Source: Thermoproteota archaeon
GTDB taxonomy: Archaea; Thermoproteota; Thermoprotei; Gearchaeales; Gearchaeaceae
Assembly (NCBI GenBank): GCA_021324265.1
Contig: JAJPJK010000002.1
Span: 40,622-104,621 of the forward strand
DNA: 64,000 nucleotides
Direction of reading: 5' to 3'
Positions within the stretch are counted from its first letter, which is position 1; each line of letters starts with the position of its first letter. The translations under genes and the position numbers were made by a program. The notes under the pieces are model-generated. The model made no database searches. It was not told the DNA's origin and was given only the letters and a program-made list of their open reading frames with translations. Below are positions 42,904-50,268 of the stretch, one piece after another.

Positions 42904-44037
42904 ATGCCGGTAAATCTACCAAAGGAAGCAAGAGTCAAGTATCAAAGGGTTTTAGAGGCTAAGACAAAGGAAGAAAAGTTAAGAGCTCTTCAGGAATATC
43001 TTTCTTCGATACCAAAGCACAAAGGTACTGAGAATCTCGTAGCGCAAGTTAGGCATCAGATTGCAACGCTTAAAAAAGAGATAGAAAGAGAGAAGGAAGT
43101 AAAAAAGAGGATAACCTCAGGACCTAGTTATAATGTAAAGAAAGAAGGCGATCTTCAATACGTGTTAATAGGCTTTACCAAAGCTGGGAAAAGTTTGCTA
43201 CTTAATAAACTTACGAATGCAAAGACCGATTTTGGTGAAAGACCTTACATTACTACATTACCTATCGCAGGAACGCTAAACTATAAAGGTGTCCTGATAC
43301 AGCTCGTTGATACGCCTTCCTTAATGAAAGGTAATGATGACTGGAATAATATAATCTTCAATCTTGCTAGATCAGCAGACGGTCTTGTTTTAGTTTTAGG
43401 TTCCAAAGATCCTGTTAATGAATTCAACGAAATCAGAGACATCCTTTTAGAGAACGGTATAATACTGGGGAATAGAAGGTTTAGTCTTAAAGTTTATCGA
43501 TCTCCTACAAAGAAATTAAAGCTCATTTTGAATGGTGAAGTTATTGGAGCTACAGAGGCGCAGTTGCATAGAATGCTCATTGACTATCAGTTCAGGGATG
43601 TTGTGGTAGAGTTTTATGGAAAAGCTACAATGGAAGAGTTTGAAAAAGCTTTGATAAGTAATGTTATATCTAAGCCAGCAATTGTAGTCGTAAGATCAAC
43701 AGAAGCTTCAAGACATTTCAACTTTGAAGGCTTGGATTATATAATTATACCATCTTTGGATGAAATAAAGGCTGAGGAAATAGGCAAGAAAATCTTTGAA
43801 AGTTCAGGGATGATAAGAGTATATACTAAGGAGCCTAACGAAGAGCAACATTCAATAAAACCGCTTGTTGTGAAAAGAGGTACAACTGCTATAGAAATAG
43901 CTGAAATCATACATAGAGATTTAGCAAGGCTTTTCAAGTACGCAAGAGTTTGGGGTAAGAGTGTAAACTATCCTGGCGAGAAAGTAGGTCCAAAACATGT
44001 TCTTGAAGATGGCGATATAATAGAGATAAGATCATGA
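42904..44037 (+). CDS. DRG/Obg-family GTPase with TGS domain
   Basis: A 377-aa GTPase: an N-terminal helical region (1-75), then G1 GFTKAGKSLL, the switch region with ITTLPIAG, G3 VDTPSL, and a C-terminal TGS domain (about 315-377: LVVKRGTTAIEIAEIIHRDLARLFKYARVWG split, then HVLEDGDIIEI). In DRG proteins G1 reads G-x-P-x-x-G-K-S; here it is GFTKAGKS, with P replaced by T. DRG proteins bind translating ribosomes. The next gene overlaps by 4 nt. Confidence 0.88.
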   Translation: MPVNLPKEARVKYQRVLEAKTKEEKLRALQEYLSSIPKHKGTENLVAQVRHQIATLKKEIEREKEVKKRITSGPSYNVKKEGDLQYVLIGFTKAGKSLLLNKLTNAKTDFGERPYITTLPIAGTLNYKGVLIQLVDTPSLMKGNDDWNNIIFNLARSADGLVLVLGSKDPVNEFNEIRDILLENGIILGNRRFSLKVYRSPTKKLKLILNGEVIGATEAQLHRMLIDYQFRDVVVEFYGKATMEEFEKALISNVISKPAIVVVRSTEASRHFNFEGLDYIIIPSLDEIKAEEIGKKIFESSGMIRVYTKEPNEEQHSIKPLVVKRGTTAIEIAEIIHRDLARLFKYARVWGKSVNYPGEKVGPKHVLEDGDIIEIRS

Positions 44038-44870
44038 AGGTCTTATCAAGCTTTCCTTCTTCTATACTCATTTTACCTCAGATCGATTTCGACGAGGATG
44101 GAAGTATCACTTCCCTTTCTACTGTATCGTTAAATCTTAATTATAGAGTTCATGCTGAGGCTGAGAAGGATGATGATCTTAAACTCGTCAATTGTGATAT
44201 ATACGAGAAGTTATTCGAAACAATTAAAAATGAACTTAATCTAGGCGGCGCAAGGATAACTGTAAGTATCGAAAAGAAGTTTGATTCCTTAAACCAAAAT
44301 GTTTCTATTTTGCTTTCCATATTCGATTCCTATCTGAGACTTTATGGTTTAGATTTCAAAGAATATTTGAAAATAATAGAGGATTACCTCATGAAGCGAA
44401 GGGCCAGTTTCCTTCTACCTTCATCGCTGCTCTATAACAATTTTGTGTTTCATAGGAAAAGTGCAATCTTTGACTCGATTTATGAGTTGGGTATGGATAT
44501 AAGCGATTATTCTCTAGTAATCGTTGAATTGGGAAATTTTGACATACAGGATTTCTTAAAGGACAAATGGTACAGAAAGGTCATCTCGTATCATTCAAAT
44601 TCTAGCTTTGAATTTTTCTCTAATAGCATGGATCTTCAATCGCTCTATGAAGCAAACAATAAGTTTGCCTTTCAAGCTGGTCTTTTAGAACCTGAACTGG
44701 AAGATCTCATGAAAATAGCCAAGAACCTTGGGTCTGAATTTGTAGGCTATAATTTCTTCTCCAAAGCCTTTCATTGTTTAGTCAGAAAAGAAAATTCTGT
44801 CGATTTTTATGAAAGATTAATAGGACTTCTATCTAAAAATATAAAAACTTCTATAATAAGTCTCCTGTAA
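44034..44870 (+). CDS. Possible degenerate GHMP-kinase-like protein
   Basis: A 278-aa protein I do not recognise as a known enzyme. Its order of elements resembles the GHMP kinase fold: an early strand (STVSLNLNYRVHAEAE), a helix-strand unit (ETIKNELNLGGARITVSIE), a helix pair where GHMP kinases have their glycine-rich ATP loop (here SLNQNVSILLSIFDSYLRL), a central strand LVIVELGNFD, and a final helix-strand part (LMKIAKNLGSEFVGYNFFSK). The P-x-x-x-G-L-G-S-S-A loop is missing, so ATP binding is unlikely. It is coupled by ATGA to the DRG-like GTPase. Confidence 0.5.
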   Translation: MKVLSSFPSSILILPQIDFDEDGSITSLSTVSLNLNYRVHAEAEKDDDLKLVNCDIYEKLFETIKNELNLGGARITVSIEKKFDSLNQNVSILLSIFDSYLRLYGLDFKEYLKIIEDYLMKRRASFLLPSSLLYNNFVFHRKSAIFDSIYELGMDISDYSLVIVELGNFDIQDFLKDKWYRKVISYHSNSSFEFFSNSMDLQSLYEANNKFAFQAGLLEPELEDLMKIAKNLGSEFVGYNFFSKAFHCLVRKENSVDFYERLIGLLSKNIKTSIISLL

Positions 44871-44879
44871 TATTAAAGC

Positions 44880-44887
44880 TTATATAT
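44880..44887 (+). promoter_or_regulatory. TATA-like box for the peroxiredoxin gene
   Basis: TTATATAT is centred 25.5 nt before ATG 44909. The more upstream ATG at 44888 overlaps the end of this box, so it cannot be the start of a transcript made from it. Confidence 0.6.
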
Positions 44888-44908
44888 ATGGAGTTCGAGT
44901 CTATTTTT

Positions 44909-45376
44909 ATGCCAGAAATTGGAGACAAATACATTGATTTTGAGCTTCCGGACCAAGATTTGAAAAAGGTAAAACTTTCAGACTACGTTGGTAAAAAGAA
45001 CATAGTATTAGCTTTTTACTTCTTGGACTTCACATCTGTTTGCACCAATGAAATGTGTACTTTTGACAAGTTTTTCCAGGAATTAGAGAAGCTTGATGCA
45101 ACTGTATTTGGTATTAGCGTTGACAGTCCATTTTCACATAAAGCCTTTGCTGAAAAATACAAAATTAGATATCCGTTATTAAGCGATTTCAACAGAGAAG
45201 TGATAAACAAGTATAATGTTGTGCACGACGAAATGTTCGGTTTCAAGAATGTAGGCAAAAGAGCAGTCTTCATAATCGATAAGCAAGGCATAATAAGATA
45301 TAAATGGGTTACAGACAATCCTAGGAATGAACCGAATTACGAGGAAATAAAGCAAGTTCTGGCAAAGCTTAAGTGA
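44909..45376 (+). CDS. Peroxiredoxin, BCP/PrxQ type
   Basis: 155 aa from ATG 44909, giving the family-typical N-terminus PEIGDKYIDFELPD. The peroxidatic cysteine is C45 in FTSVCTNEMC, and C50 five residues later fits the resolving cysteine of the PrxQ/BCP two-cysteine class. It reduces peroxides, probably with thioredoxin as donor; a thioredoxin gene lies 0.7 kb downstream on the other strand. The following small gene begins 4 nt inside its 3' end. Confidence 0.92.
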   Translation: MPEIGDKYIDFELPDQDLKKVKLSDYVGKKNIVLAFYFLDFTSVCTNEMCTFDKFFQELEKLDATVFGISVDSPFSHKAFAEKYKIRYPLLSDFNREVINKYNVVHDEMFGFKNVGKRAVFIIDKQGIIRYKWVTDNPRNEPNYEEIKQVLAKLK

Positions 45377-45657
45377 ATAATCCTTTTAGTCCAGAATTGG
45401 AAAGAGATTTAATTTTTTTGACTGATAAAATTAAAGCTTATCTTGATCAGTTCAAATTGAATTATGAAATTAACTATGAAGAATTTCAAGATATATTTGA
45501 TGAAACGTGGCGGGTTGTGAAAATCATGCTTAAGATCAAAGATGTGCAAGATTACGTTGAGCGGTATCTTTATAATTACATCAGGGAATTGGCGAAAAAT
45601 AATTTGGATGAAAATAAAAGAAACAAGATTGTAATAATTACTAATGCAGAAGGATGA
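45373..45657 (+). CDS. Small uncharacterised protein
   Basis: 94 aa from GTG 45373, overlapping the peroxiredoxin stop (GTGA). It is predicted helical and acidic in its first half (LERDLIFLTDKIKAYLDQF, YEEFQDIFDETWRVVKIM), with a lysine/arginine-rich end. No domain is recognised. It is followed with a 14-nt overlap by another unknown gene, so the three genes are probably one operon. Confidence 0.6.
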   Translation: MNNPFSPELERDLIFLTDKIKAYLDQFKLNYEINYEEFQDIFDETWRVVKIMLKIKDVQDYVERYLYNYIRELAKNNLDENKRNKIVIITNAEG

Positions 45658-46060
45658 TCATACACCTGCTGATTTTCTCCTAATCGCTGAGGATGTATAT
45701 CTATCATTAAAAGAGGGTGGTAAAGCAGTAGCTACTACGCCCCATGAAGCAGCATGGGAAAGGTTGGCCATTTCTTTGTGTTTTTTCGCTGCTTTCAATG
45801 CAGCTCTAAATGAATTGAAGAAGGATGAAGGGTTTGTTATGGAATATCATGAACTCATCAAACATGGCAATAAAAATATCTTCAGATTTGTGATCGATAA
45901 AGCTTTGCAGAAGTTCAAACTAGATGATTTGTTGGAGTTATATGAACTCTGGTTAAATGCTTTCTTTAGACTTCCTCCAGATTACAATGTAGATTTGAAA
46001 GATGTAGAAAAAGCCGTAAAAATTGCAGGAAACTGTCTTAGGGCAATGCAGTTTATTTGA
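45644..46060 (+). CDS. Uncharacterised helical protein
   Basis: A 138-aa protein made mostly of helices, including a hydrophobic one (WERLAISLCFFAAFNAALNEL) that is more likely buried than in a membrane. HEAAWERL, LLELYELWLNAFFRLPPDYN and EKAVKIAGNCLRAMQF are the other main segments. I do not recognise it. It overlaps the small gene upstream by 14 nt and the convergent thioredoxin gene by 8 nt. Confidence 0.62.
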   Translation: MQKDDHTPADFLLIAEDVYLSLKEGGKAVATTPHEAAWERLAISLCFFAAFNAALNELKKDEGFVMEYHELIKHGNKNIFRFVIDKALQKFKLDDLLELYELWLNAFFRLPPDYNVDLKDVEKAVKIAGNCLRAMQFI

Positions 46061-46385
46061 TATTTTCTTCGATGAATTGAACGAGCTTATTTTTAGGGGC
46101 AGCACCGATTAATCGATCAACCTCTTCTCCTCCCTTAAATATAATAAGCGTAGGTATGGCCATAATACCATATTTTTCAGCAATATCAGGATTTTCATCT
46201 ACATTAAGCCTCCCAAATCTCACCCTTCCTTCAAATTCTTTTGCGAGTTCTTCATAAATAGGCTCAAGCATTTTGCATGGAACGCACCATTCAGCCCAGA
46301 AGTCTACAATTACTGGCAAGCTGCTATTTTTAAGCTCTTTTTCCCAGTTGTTGCTATCTAGCGTAATGAGATTTTTACCGACCAT
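46053..46385 (-). CDS. trxA: Thioredoxin
   Basis: A 110-aa thioredoxin with active site WAEWCVPCKMLEP, the cis-proline loop AIPTLIIFKGGEEV and normal length. It is a general disulfide reductase and a likely donor for the peroxiredoxin and the ribonucleotide reductase nearby. The divergent membrane-protein gene starts 33 nt away, so the promoters of both must overlap. Confidence 0.95.
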   Translation of the reverse strand: MVGKNLITLDSNNWEKELKNSSLPVIVDFWAEWCVPCKMLEPIYEELAKEFEGRVRFGRLNVDENPDIAEKYGIMAIPTLIIFKGGEEVDRLIGAAPKNKLVQFIEENIK

Positions 46386-46418
46386 CGCACATATAGTTTT
46401 CTAGCATTTATTTAAATT

Positions 46419-46805
46419 ATGAGACTAAAGAGATCAATACCCGCTACGCTAGGCATGATAGGAGGTTTTTCCAATGTGATCTGGACAGGATTAGTTGTGC
46501 TTGTTATGTTATTCTATCTGGATATAACAGGAGGAAGGTCTGACCTTGGTCTCATTTCAACTATATTTTTTGCTTTATTGAGTGCTTTGGTTTTGAGGAG
46601 TTCGGCACAGTATGATTCGAATAAAGAGAATGGTAAGCTAACTTTGATTTTCACAATCCTTTTTTTGTTAAATGCGTTCATATTTGGTCCTTTAGTAGCG
46701 AGGAATATCACCGAAGCAATAACTTTTTCGCTAATTTTATTCGGACCAGGAACTTTTTTACTAATACCTGCCTCGATACTGCAAATTCAACAATCAAAGA
46801 AGTAA
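46419..46805 (+). CDS. Small four-helix membrane protein
   Basis: 128 aa with four predicted membrane segments at about 10-33, 44-62, 73-92 and 99-120, and charged tails. No family is recognised. It is divergent from thioredoxin and overlaps the convergent 85-aa gene by 12 nt. Confidence 0.6.
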   Translation: MRLKRSIPATLGMIGGFSNVIWTGLVVLVMLFYLDITGGRSDLGLISTIFFALLSALVLRSSAQYDSNKENGKLTLIFTILFLLNAFIFGPLVARNITEAITFSLILFGPGTFLLIPASILQIQQSKK

Positions 46806-47051
46806 ATCTTCAAAGATTTTTTGGGCTTCCTGTCTATTGTTCACATCTTTGACAGTTATCCTGCCATTTTTGTATACACTGATAAGTTTATCCTTATAAT
46901 ATCCTCTCACAATTAGCCTTGAATTTAGCACTATTTTTTCGAGTTTCTTTTTCGCAATTTCCATACTTTCCTCAGCAAGCTTAGGATTTAGAATAGCTAC
47001 GTATCCTTTTTCGTCACCGCACATCTCTGTTATCGTTCTAATCCTTTCCAA
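46794..47051 (-). CDS. Small uncharacterised alpha/beta protein
   Basis: An 85-aa protein: a helix (NPKLAEESMEIAKKKLEKI), two or three strands (RLIVRGYYKDKLISVYKNGRI split around a turn) and a final helix (NRQEAQKIFEDLL). The strand-strand-helix order, with a 'KNGRI' turn, recalls one half of a TATA-binding-protein-like fold, but this is a shape impression and not a family match. Confidence 0.5.
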   Translation of the reverse strand: MERIRTITEMCGDEKGYVAILNPKLAEESMEIAKKKLEKIVLNSRLIVRGYYKDKLISVYKNGRITVKDVNNRQEAQKIFEDLLL

Positions 47052-47073
47052 CTCAAAATGAATTGGATATACC

Positions 47074-47097
47074 TTTATTAAATCTTTTATTAAATCT
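47074..47097. repeat. Perfect 12-bp tandem duplication in the tyw3 upstream region
   Basis: TTTATTAAATCT occurs twice without a gap (47074-47085 and 47086-47097) in the spacer between two divergent genes. Each copy contains a TATA-like TTTATTAA, so the duplication may give the tyw3 promoter two TATA positions. Confidence 0.7.
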
Positions 47098-47125
47098 TTT
47101 TAGAACTTCATCCTAATTCCTATTA

Positions 47126-47749
47126 GTGAGTGAACATATCTTGAAGCTTTGGCATGAAAGGAAGGAATATTTCTTAAATCGATTAATGAAAGAAGATTCT
47201 GAGGGTAGGACTGATAAGGATATTATGGAACTATTAGAGCTCATAAACAGTCAGGAAAATTATTATTCAACATCTTCATGTAGCGGAAGGATCCAGATCA
47301 TAGAAGGGAGAACCTATTCGAAGAGGAAGGAGTTGAGAAGTATTGCAAAGTTCCACTATGGGGTGAGCAAGGAAGAATTCAAGAAGGCTTTGAATAAAAT
47401 AGAAGGCGATTATGCTTGGATTTCTCTTCAGCCCCCAATACTTCATATAGCTTGCAAAAATTTGGATGACGCATTAAAAATTTTGAAACTAGCAAGAAGT
47501 TCTGGATTCAAGCATAGCGGTATTCAAGCGAAAAATCCAGATAGATATGTAGTGGAGCTCAATTCCAGTTTTAGGCTCGATATCCCTTTAAAATACAAAG
47601 GGAAGTTCTTGTTGAATTTTAATGAAATGGATTTGATAATCGAGATTTTGAATGAAAATCTAAAGCTTGCAAAGCTCTGTATTTTGAGATTTAAGGAGGC
47701 GATATTAAATATGCATCATGGAAATAAGGATAAGAGAAGCCTCAATTAA
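47126..47749 (+). CDS. tyw3: tRNA wybutosine-synthesizing protein 3 (TYW3)
   Basis: 207 aa starting at GTG. WHERKEYFLNRLMKEDSEGRTD, the signature YYSTSSCSGRI and WISLQPPILHIACKNLDDA identify TYW3, a SAM-dependent N4-methyltransferase in wyosine-derivative synthesis at G37 of tRNA-Phe. The tRNA-Phe gene in this window has G37. Taw1/TYW1 and TYW2 genes are not in the window. Confidence 0.9.
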   Translation: MSEHILKLWHERKEYFLNRLMKEDSEGRTDKDIMELLELINSQENYYSTSSCSGRIQIIEGRTYSKRKELRSIAKFHYGVSKEEFKKALNKIEGDYAWISLQPPILHIACKNLDDALKILKLARSSGFKHSGIQAKNPDRYVVELNSSFRLDIPLKYKGKFLLNFNEMDLIIEILNENLKLAKLCILRFKEAILNMHHGNKDKRSLN

Positions 47750-48545
47750 GGATAGAGAGCGCATTATAGCTTTTCTTAAAGAAACGAGTCCTGATGACTA
47801 TATTTTCTATGTACTTGACGCTTGGCTTAATGATAAAAATGGAAAAGTTTTGATAGCAGAACATGAAGACAAAGTTGTTGCAATGAACCACTTCTATGCA
47901 AAAGATACTGGTGAAGGATGGTTAGAAGGAGCCAGGGTCCACAAGGATTACAGAGGGCAAGGTATAGCCACAAAGCTTGCAGAATATTCTTTAAACTATC
48001 TAGCAAAAATGAACGTAAAGAAAGCAAGACTTGTAACCAATTCTAAGAATATCGCTGCTCAAAAGCATTTAACTCGAACTCCATTCAAGCTAGTTTCGAG
48101 ATGGATTCATCCTCATTATGAAACCCAAAGTTACGTTGAAGTTGAGCCATGGAAAGATTTCATAAGTGTAGAAAATTTCCTAATGCAATCCCAAGTTTTT
48201 GCTAGCGTTGGCAGAGTATTACACGTCTATTATTCTTGGTTTGATTACAATGCTTCTTTTCTAAAGCAGAGAATTTCTAATGGCGAAGTATATTTCAATG
48301 GTGAGGAATTACTGATAATATGTCCTTCACATCGAAGTAATAATAGCATGTCCATTTCATATCTTGAATGCAATCCTGTGAAGCTTTTAGATTTCTTCAA
48401 TATCGCTTATTCATTAGCAAGAAAAAATGACCAAGCTGTTGAGATGCTGTTCATGATACCAGCGCTAGATGAATACAGAAATAAACTTATGAAAGAAAAA
48501 ATCGATTTCTCTGAACTTTTACTCTATGAGGCCAAGATTGGCTAA
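47718..48545 (+). CDS. GNAT-family N-acetyltransferase, two-domain
   Basis: A 275-aa protein. Residues 1-140 form a GNAT domain with the acetyl-CoA loop VHKDYRGQGIATKLAEYSL; residues 140-275 are a second domain without clear motifs, possibly a divergent GNAT repeat. The substrate is unknown. It begins 32 nt inside the tyw3 3' end, and its TAA shares bases with the TAG of the convergent fumarase gene. Confidence 0.8.
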   Translation: MEIRIREASIKDRERIIAFLKETSPDDYIFYVLDAWLNDKNGKVLIAEHEDKVVAMNHFYAKDTGEGWLEGARVHKDYRGQGIATKLAEYSLNYLAKMNVKKARLVTNSKNIAAQKHLTRTPFKLVSRWIHPHYETQSYVEVEPWKDFISVENFLMQSQVFASVGRVLHVYYSWFDYNASFLKQRISNGEVYFNGEELLIICPSHRSNNSMSISYLECNPVKLLDFFNIAYSLARKNDQAVEMLFMIPALDEYRNKLMKEKIDFSELLLYEAKIG

Positions 48546-49942
48546 GAAATTATACCGCCTTCAGTCATCTTTTTCAAATCAAGTATCTTATCTATCTCTT
48601 CTGCCTTCATTATTCCTTCCTCCAGAAGTATTTCCTTTATAGTTTTTCCCGTAGCCATGGCTTTTTTGGCTATCATGGCTGCTTTATCATAGCCTACCTT
48701 CGGAGCAATTGCAGTAACTACCATGAGGCTACTCTCTGCATAACGTCTGCATTTTTCAACATTAGGCTTCACGCCTCTTATACATTTATCTGCAAATTCT
48801 TTAGATGCATTAGCAGCGAGTTTTATTTCTTCAATTATGATGAAGCCAATTAATGGAAGCATCATGTGAAGTTCTAGGAAACTATATTGTGCTGCGTTTG
48901 CCAGTGTTGCGTCATCTCCTATTATTTTTACAGCAGCCATCGTTACTGCTTCAGGAATTACAGGATTTACCTTAGCAGGCATTATACTTGATCCAGGCTG
49001 AAGTGCAGGAAGATCTATTTCAGCGAATCCAGTATTTGGACCAGAATTCAATAATCTCAAATCGTTGCCTATTTTTAACAAGCTCGTTGCTAGAGAGCGC
49101 AATGCACTGCTAAGCGTTAGAACTGAGTTCATACTTTGTAATCCTTCGAATTTATTGCGTGCAGGCCTGAAATCGAGTCCAGTGAATTTGTTTATTTCCT
49201 CTATGGCCAATTTTGCAAAATCAGGATGAGCATTTAATCCTGTTCCTGCAGCAGTACCCCCTAAAGCCAATTCCTTTAGCCTTTCAGCGGCCTTCTTTAT
49301 TTCCTCTTGATCATGAGCAATCATACTCGCATATGCACTGAAATTTTGTCCTAACGTTATTGGAACTGCATCTTGCAGGTGTGTCCTTGCAGCTCTTATG
49401 ATATCTTTAAATTCTTCCGATTTCTCTTGCAGTGTTTTTAGTAAGTGTTCAACACTGGGTATGAGAAGCTTTGTAACAAGCTCAAGGCTTGCTATATGTA
49501 TTGTTGTAGGGATTACATCATTTGTTGATTGGCACTTATTGACATGATCGTTAGGATGAACAGGTAATTTATCTCCTCTTTTTCCTCCGAGTATTTCGTT
49601 GGCTCTGCTGGCAATGACTTCGTTAGCGTTCATGTTAGTTGAGGTTCCAGATCCAGTTTGGAAAATATCTACGATGAATTGGTCATCAAATTTTCCTTCA
49701 ATAACTTCCAAAGCTGCTTTTTCAATGGCATTTGCCATTCTTGGATCTATTAAGCCAAGCTTTGCATTAGCTCTTGCAGCGGCTAGTTTTACTATTGCTA
49801 ACGCACGTATGAATTCTCTTTGAAATTTATAATCTGAGAATTTGAAATTTTCTGAAGCTCTTTTTGTATGGATACCGTAGTATGCATTCTGCGGTATTTT
49901 GACTTCGCCCAAAAAATCCTTTTCTATCCTATATTGTTCCAT
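48542..49942 (-). CDS. fumC: Fumarate hydratase, class II
   Basis: 466 aa, normal for FumC. TGSGTSTNMNANEVIA, NDHVNKCQSTNDVIPT, the HLQDAVPITLGQ segment and the flexible catalytic loop GSSIMPAKVNPVIPE are present. It interconverts fumarate and malate in the citric acid cycle. The SS-loop signature is that of fumarase rather than aspartase, but the two are close. Confidence 0.94.
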   Translation of the reverse strand: MEQYRIEKDFLGEVKIPQNAYYGIHTKRASENFKFSDYKFQREFIRALAIVKLAAARANAKLGLIDPRMANAIEKAALEVIEGKFDDQFIVDIFQTGSGTSTNMNANEVIASRANEILGGKRGDKLPVHPNDHVNKCQSTNDVIPTTIHIASLELVTKLLIPSVEHLLKTLQEKSEEFKDIIRAARTHLQDAVPITLGQNFSAYASMIAHDQEEIKKAAERLKELALGGTAAGTGLNAHPDFAKLAIEEINKFTGLDFRPARNKFEGLQSMNSVLTLSSALRSLATSLLKIGNDLRLLNSGPNTGFAEIDLPALQPGSSIMPAKVNPVIPEAVTMAAVKIIGDDATLANAAQYSFLELHMMLPLIGFIIIEEIKLAANASKEFADKCIRGVKPNVEKCRRYAESSLMVVTAIAPKVGYDKAAMIAKKAMATGKTIKEILLEEGIMKAEEIDKILDLKKMTEGGIIS

Positions 49943-50119
49943 AACCTATTATCCCTTGGGAAGTTTAAGTAATTTCGTTTTATTTGAGTTGTTGAAAGGT
50001 TTCTTATTAAAAATATGTTTATTAAAGAATTTTTATAAAAAATTAAGTCACTTACTCTCAAAATCTTCTTTTAAGAGATTTCTATTAATATTTATGGTAA
50101 TTTTTCTTGCAAACTAAAA

Positions 50120-50230
50120 ATGTGTGAATTAATGGGCGCTTTATTCACTATCACCATTGGTTTGCTATTCAACATATTTTTGAGCACTACAGAGGTGATT
50201 TATCCTATCATTCGTTTTTCAGAGGCCTAA
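50120..50230 (+). CDS. Candidate 36-aa membrane peptide in an otherwise empty gap
   Basis: The gap 49943-50268 holds no long gene. Within it an ATG at 50120 opens 36 codons, ending TAA at 50228-50230, for a peptide with one hydrophobic stretch (MGALFTITIGLLFNIFL). A TTTATGG box (50091-50097) lies 26 nt upstream, at the spacing seen for leaderless genes here. The rest of the gap is AT-rich and shows nothing else. Confidence 0.3.
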   Translation: MCELMGALFTITIGLLFNIFLSTTEVIYPIIRFSEA

Positions 50231-50268
50231 TCGATAAAACAATTAAATTAACATTTGGTAAATCCTTT

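Noticed and set aside
49899..50117. A 72-codon frame on the plus strand across the fumC start
   Set aside because: It overlaps the N-terminal coding region of fumC, has low-complexity composition and no promoter of its own.
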